Shown here piece by piece: positions 44,001 to 52,039 of a stretch of DNA of 64,000 nt. The translations under genes were made by a program, and so were the position numbers. Location: assembly GCA_041984235.1 (NCBI GenBank), contig JBHIYN010000001.1, positions 1 to 64,000 on the forward strand, written 5' to 3'. Within the stretch, counting starts at the first letter, position 1. Every line of letters starts with the position of its first letter. The stretch comes from JBHIYN01 sp041984235. GTDB taxonomy: Bacteria > Pseudomonadota > Gammaproteobacteria > Ga0077536. The notes below the pieces were generated by a model. It was not told where the DNA came from, made no database searches, and saw nothing but the letters and a program-made list of their open reading frames with translations.

Positions 44001-45875
44001 GTGTCCGCTTCCGCCCCCGTAGATTCCTTCGACCAGCTCGATTTGCCCGCCGCCCTGCGTACCGCGCTGGACGCGGTCGGCTACGAAACGCCGAGCGCGA
44101 TCCAGGCGGCAACCATCCCGGTGCTCATGCAGGGCCGCGATCTGATCGGCCAGGCGCAGACCGGCACCGGCAAGACCGCGGCCTTCGCGCTGCCGCTGCT
44201 GGCGCAGATCGCGCTCGCCGAGCGCCGCCCGCAGGCGCTGGTCCTGACCCCGACCCGCGAGCTCGCGATCCAGGTCGCCGAGGCGTTCCAGCGCTACGCC
44301 AGCGGCCTCGAAGGTTTCCACGTGCTGCCGATTTACGGCGGCCAGGAATACGGCGTGCAGCTGCGCGCGCTGAAGCGCGGCGTGCACGTGGTGGTGGGCA
44401 CGCCGGGACGCGTGATGGACCACATGCGGCGCGGCACCCTGGACGCGGCAGGGCTGCGCTGCCTGGTCCTCGACGAGGCCGACGAGATGCTGCGCATGGG
44501 CTTCCTGGAGGACGTCGAGTGGGTGCTCGGTGAACTACCCGAAACCCGCCAGATCGCGCTGTTCTCGGCGACCATGCCGGGGCCGGTGCGTCACATCGCC
44601 GAGCGCTACCTGCAGCAGCCCGCACATGTCTCGATTCGCGTCGACACGGTTGCCGCCTCGACCATACGCCAGCGTTTCATCCGCGTCGGTGGGCGCGACA
44701 AGCTCGATGCGCTCACGCGCGTGCTCGAGGTCGAGGGCTGCGACGGCGTGCTGGTGTTCGTGCGCACCAAGATCGCGACCCAGGACCTCGCCGAACGCCT
44801 GGAGGCGCGCGGCTTCGCCAGCGCCGCGATCAACGGCGATATGCCACAGAAGGCGCGCGAACGTACCATCGAGCAGTTGCGCGGCGGCAAGCTCGACATC
44901 CTGGTCGCGACCGACGTCGCCGCGCGCGGGCTCGACGTGGAGCGCGTCAGCCACGTCGTCAACTACGACATGCCCTACGACCCGGAGGCCTACGTCCACC
45001 GCATCGGGCGCACCGGCCGGGCCGGGCGCCACGGCGACGCGATCCTGTTCGTGACGCCGCGCGAGACGCGTATGCTGCGCCTGATCGAGAAGGTCGCCGG
45101 CGCCCCGGTTGAGCCGATGGCCCTGCCGAGCCCGGCGGACATTGCGGACAGCCGCCGCAAACGCCTGATGCAGACCATCACCGATACCCTGCGCGGCGGC
45201 GACCTCGGTGCCTATGCCGACCTCGTCTGCGAGTACCAGCGCGAGCACGAGGTCGCCACGCTGGATATCGCCGCGGCCCTGGCGCGCCTGGTGCAGGGCG
45301 AAACGCCCCTGCAGCCGCCGGTGCCGCCTCGCCCCGCACGCCGTGAGCAGTGGTCGTCGCGCGAGGACGCCGCGGGGCGTGGTGATCGCGCGTCGCCTGA
45401 GGAGCGAAGCTACCGTGAGGACCGCAGGCCGGCCCGCGATCGGCCACCGCGCGAAGAGCGGCCACCGCGCCGTCACGAGCGCGGCGCGGAGCAGGGCGAC
45501 TCGGCGCCGCCCGCGCGTCGAACGGGCGGACGCACGCCACCCGGTTTCGAGCGTTTCCGCATCGAGGTCGGGCGCACGCACCGCCTGCTGCCGGGTGCCG
45601 TGGTCGGCGCCATCGCCAACGAGGCCGGGCTCGATGGCCGCGATATCGGGCGCATCGATATCTTCGACGATCACAGCACGGTCGAGCTCCCGGCCGGCAT
45701 GCCGAAGGAGATCTTCGAGCACCTACGGCGTGTGCGCGTGGCCGGGCAGGCCTTGCGCCTGAGCCGGCTCGAGGAACGGACGACGATTCCGCGCGGCGAC
45801 GGCGAGCGTCCGCCGCGCAAGAAGCTGCGCCACCGCGATCGGCGCAACAAGGGCGCGCCACGCCGTCGCAAGTAG
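44001..45875 (+). CDS. deaD: DEAD-box RNA helicase, DeaD/CsdA-like
   Basis: This helicase of about 624 residues has the Q motif (FDQLDLPAALRTALDAVGYETPS region), AQTGTGKTAAF, PTRELAIQV, VLDEADEML, SAT, and HRIGRTGRAGR. An Arg/Glu/Pro-rich linker follows, then a DbpA/DeaD-type RNA-binding domain (FRIEVGRTHRLLPGAVVGAI) and a basic tail. It unwinds structured RNA in ribosome assembly and mRNA decay, often as a cold-shock function. The GTG at 44001 (MSASAPVDSF) matches the family start; an earlier frame start at 43860 lies upstream of the -10 element. Confidence 0.88.
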   Translation: MSASAPVDSFDQLDLPAALRTALDAVGYETPSAIQAATIPVLMQGRDLIGQAQTGTGKTAAFALPLLAQIALAERRPQALVLTPTRELAIQVAEAFQRYASGLEGFHVLPIYGGQEYGVQLRALKRGVHVVVGTPGRVMDHMRRGTLDAAGLRCLVLDEADEMLRMGFLEDVEWVLGELPETRQIALFSATMPGPVRHIAERYLQQPAHVSIRVDTVAASTIRQRFIRVGGRDKLDALTRVLEVEGCDGVLVFVRTKIATQDLAERLEARGFASAAINGDMPQKARERTIEQLRGGKLDILVATDVAARGLDVERVSHVVNYDMPYDPEAYVHRIGRTGRAGRHGDAILFVTPRETRMLRLIEKVAGAPVEPMALPSPADIADSRRKRLMQTITDTLRGGDLGAYADLVCEYQREHEVATLDIAAALARLVQGETPLQPPVPPRPARREQWSSREDAAGRGDRASPEERSYREDRRPARDRPPREERPPRRHERGAEQGDSAPPARRTGGRTPPGFERFRIEVGRTHRLLPGAVVGAIANEAGLDGRDIGRIDIFDDHSTVELPAGMPKEIFEHLRRVRVAGQALRLSRLEERTTIPRGDGERPPRKKLRHRDRRNKGAPRRRK

Positions 45876-45911
45876 GCTCGCGCCGCGGCCATTGCGCTAT
45901 GCTTTGGCCCT

Positions 45912-46253
45912 ATGGCGTTCGTCACCTCCCGCATGCGACGCGTTGCCCGCCGGGGCGTCGTCCCCGCGGCACTGCTGCTGGTCGCCGCCGCGCCGGCGAG
46001 CGGCGAGGATCGTCGTCCCTTCATGCTCGGTGCGTCCTGCCTGACCTGTCACGCCGGGGACTCGCCCGACGGCGCGGGGATCCCGGTCATCGTGGGCCGC
46101 CCGGCCGCGGAGATCGCGCAGGCGCTGATGGGCTTTCGGGACGGCACTCGCGCGGGCACCGTGATGCCGCGCCTGGCGCGCGGCTACGATGACGCCGAGA
46201 TCGCACTCATCGCGCGCTGGATCGCGGCGCGCTGGCCTGGCGAGCGCCGATGA
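45912..46253 (+). CDS. monoheme c-type cytochrome, FccA-like subunit
   Basis: This 113-residue exported protein has a signal peptide (ALLLVAAAPASGED), one heme site CLTCH (Cys43, Cys46, His47) and a probable Met ligand in GTVMPRLARGY. Its 3' end overlaps the flavoprotein start by 4 bases (ATGA). It should be the electron-accepting cytochrome of the sulfide dehydrogenase encoded next. Many characterised FccA subunits are diheme and about twice as long; this is the short monoheme form. Confidence 0.85.
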   Translation: MAFVTSRMRRVARRGVVPAALLLVAAAPASGEDRRPFMLGASCLTCHAGDSPDGAGIPVIVGRPAAEIAQALMGFRDGTRAGTVMPRLARGYDDAEIALIARWIAARWPGERR

Positions 46254-47524
46254 CCGCCTCGCGCCGCCGTTTCCTCACCCACGGCGCCGGGCTGGCCGCG
46301 CTGGCGCTGGCGCCGCGATTGCGCGCGGCAGAGCGTGCGGCACGCGTGGTCGTGATCGGCGGCGGATTCGGCGGCGCCACCTGTGCGCGCTACCTGCGCT
46401 GGCTGGACCCGAACCTGGCGGTCACCCTGGTGACCCGCGAGCCGGTGCACCTGACCTGTCCGTTCAGCAACCTGGTCATCGCCGGCCTCGGCGAGCTCGA
46501 CGACATCACGCACGGCTACGACAGCCTGCGTGCCCTCGGGGTCGAGGTGGTGCACGCGCAGGCGCAGGCGATCGACGCCGCTGCGCGCCGCGTCGAGCTG
46601 GCCGGCGGTCACCGGCTCAGCTATGACCGCCTGGTGCTGTCGCCCGGCATCGAGGTGCGCCTCGACGCACTGCCTGGCTACGATGCCGCCGCCGTCGAAC
46701 GCATGCCCCACGCATGGCAGGCCGGTACGCAGACGACCCTGCTGCGGCGCCAGCTCGAGGCCATGCCCGACGGCGGCACGGTAATCATCACCGCGCCGGG
46801 TAACCCGTACCGCTGTCCGCCCGGTCCCTACGAACGTGCCAGCCTGGTCGCCCACTACCTCTCACGGCACAAGCCGAAGTCGAAGCTCCTGCTGCTCGAT
46901 GCCAAGGACAGCTTCTCCAAGCAGGGGCTGTTCATGCAGGGCTGGGCGGCGCGTTATCCCGGCCTGATCGAATGGGTCGCCGGATCCGCCGGCGGCATCG
47001 TCGAGCGCGTCGACGCGGCCAGCATGACGGTGGAGACCGAGTCGGGCTTCACCAGCCACCGCGGTGACGTGATCAACGTCATTCCGCCGCAGCGCGCGGC
47101 ACCGCTCGCCGTCGCCAGCGGCCTCGCCGATGACAGCGGCTGGTGCCCGGTGAATCCCCTGAGCTTCGCCTCGACCCGGGTCGCAGGCGTGCACGTGATC
47201 GGCGACGCGGCGATCGCCGGCGAGATGCCTAAATCGGGCTTCTCCGCCAACAGCCAGGCCAAGATCTGTGCCGCCGCGATAGCGGCGGAGCTGCAAGGCC
47301 GGGCCGTCCCTGAGCCGTCCTACGCCAACACCTGCTACAGCCTGCTGGCGCCCGACTACGGGATCTCGGTGGCTGCCGTGTATCGCATCGCCGATGGTGC
47401 CATACACAGCGTGCCGGGCGCCGGCGGGGTCAGCCCGGCCGACGCCGATGCCGACTTTCGCGCGCGCGAGGCGGACTACGCGCGCGGCTGGTACGCCAGC
47501 ATCACGCGCGACGCCTGGGGCTGA
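46250..47524 (+). CDS. fccB: FccB, flavocytochrome c sulfide dehydrogenase flavoprotein
   Basis: This 424-residue flavoprotein has a twin-arginine signal (SRRRFLTHGAGLAALAL). An FAD motif (VVVIGGGFGGATCARYLRWL) and a characteristic FCSD domain follow. The redox-active cysteines are recognisable in NPYRCPPGPYERA and in NTCYSLLAPDYGIS. It oxidises sulfide in the periplasm and passes electrons to the cytochrome encoded just upstream. The pair suggests sulfide detoxification or supplementary lithotrophy; no sox or dsr genes are in the window. Confidence 0.9.
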   Translation: MTASRRRFLTHGAGLAALALAPRLRAAERAARVVVIGGGFGGATCARYLRWLDPNLAVTLVTREPVHLTCPFSNLVIAGLGELDDITHGYDSLRALGVEVVHAQAQAIDAAARRVELAGGHRLSYDRLVLSPGIEVRLDALPGYDAAAVERMPHAWQAGTQTTLLRRQLEAMPDGGTVIITAPGNPYRCPPGPYERASLVAHYLSRHKPKSKLLLLDAKDSFSKQGLFMQGWAARYPGLIEWVAGSAGGIVERVDAASMTVETESGFTSHRGDVINVIPPQRAAPLAVASGLADDSGWCPVNPLSFASTRVAGVHVIGDAAIAGEMPKSGFSANSQAKICAAAIAAELQGRAVPEPSYANTCYSLLAPDYGISVAAVYRIADGAIHSVPGAGGVSPADADADFRAREADYARGWYASITRDAWG

Positions 47525-47527
47525 CGC

Positions 47528-47935
47528 TCAGGGTGCCAGCCGCACCACGGCGCGGCCGGGTGTGGTCACCTCGCCACGCTCGTTGCGAATGAAGAGCTCC
47601 AGCGTGACCTCGTCGCCGTCGATGGCGGTGACGCGGCCACCGGCGGTGAGGATCTCGCCCAGCATGGCCGCGCGGCGGTTGGCGTATTCGAACTCGACCA
47701 GGGTGCCGTCGTCGCCCAGCCAGTCGAGCACCGCCTGGGTCAGCCAGTCGCCCTGCAGCGGGCCGTCGATGACGATGCCCGGGTGCTTCTCGACTTCGGT
47801 CGCGTAGCGTTCGTCGTAGTGGATGCGGTGCGCGTTCCACACCACGGCGTTGTACAGGAACAGCGAGACGTTGGTGGCGACGTGATCGCGTTCGGGCAGG
47901 GCGTCGTCGACGCGAATGGTGTCCCGCGTCGGCAT
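47528..47935 (-). CDS. MaoC-like hydratase, catalytic hot-dog half (ChsH-like)
   Basis: This 135-residue single hot-dog domain has the HTD2/MaoC active-site stretch WNAHRIHYD followed by GIVIDGPLQGDWL. It would pair with the non-catalytic hot-dog protein encoded immediately upstream (ATGA overlap) to form an enoyl-CoA hydratase. With the DUF35 and thiolase-like genes it makes up a unit like the ChsH1-ChsH2-Ltp2 system, which hydrates and then cleaves the steroid side-chain CoA ester. It is the last gene of a five-gene operon. Confidence 0.8.
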   Translation of the reverse strand: MPTRDTIRVDDALPERDHVATNVSLFLYNAVVWNAHRIHYDERYATEVEKHPGIVIDGPLQGDWLTQAVLDWLGDDGTLVEFEYANRRAAMLGEILTAGGRVTAIDGDEVTLELFIRNERGEVTTPGRAVVRLAP

Positions 47936-48390
47936 CAGCGGTTAATCCGGGTCAGGGTCTCGTGCTGGACCATTTCACCCTGCTCGTCGGTCACGGTGAT
48001 GTCGTAGACGACGAAGATGAGCGGGCCGCTGGAGCCCTGCTTCTCGAAGATGTCGGCTACCGAGCGCGTGATGAAGAGGACGTCACCGGGCCGCACCGGC
48101 CGCAGGTAGCGTTGCTTCGTGCCGCCGGCCATGACCCGTTTGAGCGGCAGCTCGGGGCCCATGCTGTCGGCGCGCAGCCCGTCTGCACCGAGCTCGTCGA
48201 GCGTCGCCAGCGGACGATCGGCGCCGAACAGGAACATCGGCGGGGCCTCGTCGCCGCGCAGGAACTTCTCGTTGCGCTGGCCGGTGGCGATGGCGTACTT
48301 GATGATGTCGCGGCGCGTGACCTCGAAACGCACCGGCGGCTCGCTGCGCCCGATCCAGGCTCGGATCTCGTCGGTGATGAGCGTGCTCAA
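47935..48390 (-). CDS. FAS1-like dehydratase-domain protein (MaoC N-terminal half)
   Basis: This 151-residue hot-dog protein resembles the N-terminal, non-catalytic half of MaoC-type hydratases: VTRRDIIKYAIATGQ, APPMFLF, and RYLRPVRPGDVLFITRSVADI. It starts with TTG at 48390, with GGGAGGA 8 bases upstream. An eight-codon mini-frame (ATG at 48413, stop TGA at 48387-48389) overlaps this start and may couple translation to the upstream DUF35 gene. It should form a heterodimer with the protein encoded at 47528-47935. Confidence 0.75.
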   Translation of the reverse strand: MSTLITDEIRAWIGRSEPPVRFEVTRRDIIKYAIATGQRNEKFLRGDEAPPMFLFGADRPLATLDELGADGLRADSMGPELPLKRVMAGGTKQRYLRPVRPGDVLFITRSVADIFEKQGSSGPLIFVVYDITVTDEQGEMVQHETLTRINR

Positions 48391-48409
48391 GCGCCGTCCT
48401 CCCGCGTGC

Positions 48410-48850
48410 TCATCCGGTCGCGCCGTCGAGATGGAAGCAGGGCAGGGTGAGATCGTCGCCGCAATCGACGAACCCGACCGTGACTGCCTGGCCGATGGCC
48501 GGCACGGCGCTGCCGCCGCCGCACAGCGGCGCCTGCAGCCGCACGCCTTCCTCCAGCGTCACGGTCAGCATGGTGTAGGGTGCTTCGCGCTTGAAGGCGA
48601 GGTGGAAGGGGTGATGGCACACGGTCCACGAATAGACCGTGCCGCGGCCGCTGAGCTCGGCCCAGTCGTAGTCGAAGCTGTGGCAGCTGCCACACAGCGG
48701 GCGCGGGTAGTGACGCAGCGTGCCGCAGGCGCTGCAGCGCTGTGCGACCAGCCGGTGCTCGCGCAGGGCGTGCCAGTACGCCGGGTACTCGGGCGCCGGC
48801 AGCGGGCGCGGCGGCAGTTGCGAAGCCTCGTTCATGGTCGGCGTACTCAT
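48410..48850 (-). CDS. DUF35 OB-fold protein with zinc ribbon
   Basis: This 146-residue protein has an N-terminal helix (YPAYWHALREHRLVAQRC), a four-cysteine rubredoxin-like zinc ribbon (CSACGTLRHYP..LCGSC) and a C-terminal OB-fold (GTVYSWTVCHHPF). DUF35 domains bind thiolase-like partners; in steroid degradation the DUF35 part of ChsH2 activates the aldolase Ltp2. Here it is a separate polypeptide overlapping the thiolase-like gene by 4 bases (ATGA), supporting a direct complex. Confidence 0.85.
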   Translation of the reverse strand: MSTPTMNEASQLPPRPLPAPEYPAYWHALREHRLVAQRCSACGTLRHYPRPLCGSCHSFDYDWAELSGRGTVYSWTVCHHPFHLAFKREAPYTMLTVTLEEGVRLQAPLCGGGSAVPAIGQAVTVGFVDCGDDLTLPCFHLDGATG

Positions 48851-49998
48851 CGGTGCATGATCGCGAGCGAGCCGTCGCCGAGATCGCCGTAGCCGGTGAC
48901 GAGTCCGACCTCGGCGCCGGCTACCTGGCGTTCGCCGCAGGCGCCGCGCAGCTGGCGCGCGAGCTCGACGATATGGTTCATGCCGGCGATGTGGGCCTCG
49001 GACAGCAGGCCGCCATGGGTATTGATCGGCAGCTCGCCGCCGAGCCCGATGCGCCCGCCGGAGACGAAGTCGCCACCTTCGCCCTTGGCGCAGAAGCCGA
49101 GATCCTCGAGCTGGCACAGCACGACCCAGGTGAAGCAGTCGTAGATCTCGGCGACGTCGATGTCCGCCCGGCTCACGCCGGCCATGGCGAAGGCGCGGTC
49201 GGCGGCCTTGGCGATGCCGAGCCGGGTCAGCTCGGGGCGCTGTGTGATCGCGCTGGGTGAGTCGGGATGGCCCTCGGCGACGCCCGCGATGTAGACCGGT
49301 GGCTGACGCAGGTCGCGCGCAGCGTCGGCGCTGCTGATCACGACCGCGGCGGCGCCGGCGCTCTCGATGCAGCAGTCGAACAGGCGGAAGGGCTCGGCGA
49401 TCATGCGCGAGCCTTGGTGGTCGGCCAGCGTCATCGGCTTGCGCATCATCGCGCGCTCGTTCATCTGCGCGTGCCGGCGACAGGTCATGGCGACCTCGGC
49501 GAGCTGCTCGGAAGTGGTGCCGTACTCGTGCATGTGGCGGCGTGCCATGGGCGCATAGAACTGTGCCGGGGCGTTGGTGCCCAGCGGCATCTCGTACTCC
49601 GCGACCACGTGCATCTGCGGCATCTCGGCGAGCCGCTTGGTGATGCGCCCGCCGGCGATGCTGCCGCGGCCGAGCGCGATCAGCACGTGCCGCGCGACGC
49701 CGGTGGCGACCGCCATCGCCGCACTCTGCAGCGCCGCCACCGGGCTCGCGCCGCCCATCGGCGTCAGCGCCGAGTAGCGCAGGTCTGGCAGACCGAAGTT
49801 GGTGATGAAGTCCTCGGCGACGATGCCGCCCGCGCCGTAGGGAATGACGCCGTCGATATCCTGCGGCGTGAGGCCGGCGTCGGCAATCGCGTTGAGCGAA
49901 GCCTCGAGCGTCAGCTCGAGCTGGCTGCGCGCGGTCTCGCGCGTGTAGGCCGTCTCGCCGACACCGCTGACCGCGGCCTGGTCACGCAGGCTCGCCAT
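48847..49998 (-). CDS. SCP2/Ltp2-type thiolase-fold protein, probable aldolase
   Basis: This 383-residue thiolase-superfamily protein starts with AAVSGVGETAYTR and ends GYGDLGDGSLAIM. Where thiolases carry the nucleophilic cysteine, this one reads MGGASPVAAL, so it cannot do ordinary thiolysis. Tyr286 in AEIYDCFT and Tyr370 near the C-terminus are candidate catalytic residues of the Ltp2 retro-aldol mechanism. Together with the adjacent DUF35 protein and hydratase halves it should cleave a beta-hydroxyacyl-CoA side chain. It begins 3 bases after the SDR stop. A non-steroid branched acid is an alternative substrate. Confidence 0.8.
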   Translation of the reverse strand: MASLRDQAAVSGVGETAYTRETARSQLELTLEASLNAIADAGLTPQDIDGVIPYGAGGIVAEDFITNFGLPDLRYSALTPMGGASPVAALQSAAMAVATGVARHVLIALGRGSIAGGRITKRLAEMPQMHVVAEYEMPLGTNAPAQFYAPMARRHMHEYGTTSEQLAEVAMTCRRHAQMNERAMMRKPMTLADHQGSRMIAEPFRLFDCCIESAGAAAVVISSADAARDLRQPPVYIAGVAEGHPDSPSAITQRPELTRLGIAKAADRAFAMAGVSRADIDVAEIYDCFTWVVLCQLEDLGFCAKGEGGDFVSGGRIGLGGELPINTHGGLLSEAHIAGMNHIVELARQLRGACGERQVAGAEVGLVTGYGDLGDGSLAIMHR

Positions 49999-50001
49999 GG
50001 C

Positions 50002-50664
50002 TCAGGACAGCCCGGCTACCGGTACCAGCGCGCCGTGCACCGCGCGTGCGCCGTCGGAGGCCAGGAAGCACATGACCTCGGCGAGGTCGGCGGGCGTGAC
50101 CCACTTCGAGAAATCGGCGTCCGCCATGGCTTCGCGGTTGGCGGCGGTATCGATGATACTCGGCAGCACCGCGTTGACGTTGATGCCGTGGCCGCGCAGC
50201 TCTTTTGCCATGGTCTCGGTCAGGCGCATGACGGTGCTCTTGGCAGCGACGTAGGCGCCCATGCCGGACTGGCCTTCGCGCGCCGACAAGGCGCCGACGT
50301 TGACGATCGCGCCGCGGCCACGCTCGATCATGCCCGGTACCACCGCGGCGACCATGTTGCGCAGTGTGAGCACGTTCATGTCGTGCATGCGTTGCCACTG
50401 TTCGGCCGAAGTTTCATGCACCGCGGGACCCATGTCGAAGCCGCCGGCGATATTGAGCACGGCGTCGACGTCGCCGGCCTCGGCCACGCAGCCGGCCACG
50501 ACCTCCGGACGGGTGAGGTCGACGACGTAACGGTTCTCGCCGTCAGCGTCGAACGCGAGGTCGAACTCCAGTACCCGTGCGCCATGCGCGGTGGCAGCGG
50601 TGACCGCGGCGCGGCCCAGCGCGCCGCCCGCGCCGGTGATGATGAGCGTCTTGTCCTGGAGCAT
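50002..50664 (-). CDS. short-chain dehydrogenase/reductase
   Basis: This 220-residue classical SDR has TGAGGALG for the cofactor, NIAG, and the active-site YVAAK with the serine in GALSAREGQ. It is the first gene of the hydratase/aldolase operon, so it probably oxidises a hydroxyl in the same pathway. The 246-base gap to the divergent LLM gene must hold the promoters of both directions. Confidence 0.85.
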   Translation of the reverse strand: MLQDKTLIITGAGGALGRAAVTAATAHGARVLEFDLAFDADGENRYVVDLTRPEVVAGCVAEAGDVDAVLNIAGGFDMGPAVHETSAEQWQRMHDMNVLTLRNMVAAVVPGMIERGRGAIVNVGALSAREGQSGMGAYVAAKSTVMRLTETMAKELRGHGINVNAVLPSIIDTAANREAMADADFSKWVTPADLAEVMCFLASDGARAVHGALVPVAGLS

Positions 50665-50910
50665 GGCGACAACCTCGGCTGCGGGGCACGGCGCGTATGC
50701 CGTGCCCGGTCTCGTTCAGCCGGTGGGGATCGTCACCGCGCGACGCGACGCGCATGTCCGCTCGCGGGCGGCGTCATCGGCGGCCTCCCCTCCGGACGAT
50801 GCGTGTTGAGTCTAGCACAGCGCCGTGCCGGGCAGCGCATGCGCGCGGTGCTTCCCACGAACGCGGCCAGGCGTTAGTTTGAGCGCTGTTTTACGCAGGG
50901 GAGCGTCAGC

Positions 50911-52017
50911 ATGCACGTCGGATACACACCCATCTTCCAGAACCCGGACAACGCACTTTCCGACGCCGAGGTCTACCGGCAGGAGGTGCGCCTGGCGGAA
51001 ATGGCCGAGCCGCTCGGCTTCGACTCGGTGTGGGGCATAGAGCATCATTTCACCGACTACACGATGTGTCCGGACGTGGTGCAGTTCCTGACCTACATGG
51101 CGGGGCGTACCACCCGGGTGAAGCTGGGCTCCAGCGTGATCGTGCTGCCGTGGCACGACCCCATGCGTATCGCCGAACAGATCTCGATGCTGGACCACCT
51201 GTCCGGCGGGCGCATGATCCTGGGGCTGGGACGCGGCCTCGGCAACGTCGAGTACGAGGGTTTTCGCATCGACCAGGGCGAGGGCCGCGAGCGTTTCGTG
51301 GAGTACGCCGAGCTGCTGTTGAACGCGCTGGAGAACGGTTACATGGAGGGTGGCGCGGTCACCCGCCAGCCGCGCCGTGACATTCGCCCGCTGCCGCTGA
51401 AGTCGTTTCGCGGGCGCAGCTACGCCGCCGCCGTATCGCCCGAATCGATGCCGATCATGGCGCGTCTGGGCGTGGGACTGCTGGTCATTCCGCAGAAGCC
51501 GTGGGACGTGGTGCAGCAGGATTTCGCCATCTACAACGAGGCCTACGAGAAGGAGAACGGCTGCGCGCCGCCGCCGCCCTTCTGCGGCGGCTTCTTCTTC
51601 ATCGACCAGGATGCCGCGCGTGCCGAGGACATGGCCTACACCTGGATCTCGCGCTACTACCACACGGCCATGAAGCACTACGAGATGACCGCCGAGAAGT
51701 TCGGCCAGCACAAGGGCTACGAGTTCTACCGCAACGTCGGCAAGTACATCGCCAAGCACGGCATGGACGGCGCGGCGAAGGACTTCACCGACCTCATGCC
51801 GTGGGGCACGCCGGCCCAGGTGCTGGAGAAGATCGCCTACATCCGCGAGGTCATCAATCCCAATGCCATCATGTGTAACCTGAGCTACGCCGGCATGCCC
51901 TACGACGAGGCCGAGCGCAACATGCGCTGCTTTGCCGAGCACGTGCTGCCCGAGCTCAGGAAGTGGGATACCCCGCCGCTCGCCGAACCGCCGCTGCTCG
52001 ACCTGCGCGCGGCCTGA
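50911..52017 (+). CDS. LLM-class flavin-dependent oxidoreductase (luciferase-like)
   Basis: This 368-residue TIM-barrel protein starts MHVGYTPIFQNPD and contains FDSVWGIEHHFTDYTMCPD, VKLGSSVIVLPWHDPMRIAE and DHLSGGRMILGLGRG, all typical of bacterial-luciferase-like monooxygenases using reduced flavin. A GGGGAG site precedes the ATG, and a TTAGTTT element lies at about 50874. A second, distant LLM gene follows after 22 bases, so the two are probably co-transcribed. The substrate is unknown. Confidence 0.85.
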   Translation: MHVGYTPIFQNPDNALSDAEVYRQEVRLAEMAEPLGFDSVWGIEHHFTDYTMCPDVVQFLTYMAGRTTRVKLGSSVIVLPWHDPMRIAEQISMLDHLSGGRMILGLGRGLGNVEYEGFRIDQGEGRERFVEYAELLLNALENGYMEGGAVTRQPRRDIRPLPLKSFRGRSYAAAVSPESMPIMARLGVGLLVIPQKPWDVVQQDFAIYNEAYEKENGCAPPPPFCGGFFFIDQDAARAEDMAYTWISRYYHTAMKHYEMTAEKFGQHKGYEFYRNVGKYIAKHGMDGAAKDFTDLMPWGTPAQVLEKIAYIREVINPNAIMCNLSYAGMPYDEAERNMRCFAEHVLPELRKWDTPPLAEPPLLDLRAA

Positions 52018-52039
52018 AGGCGCTCGGGGACGCACGCTG

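Noticed and set aside
48847..49998. Ordinary acetyl-CoA acetyltransferase
   Set aside because: The nucleophilic cysteine position reads MGGASPV and the neighbours are DUF35 and MaoC proteins, pointing to an Ltp2-type aldolase.
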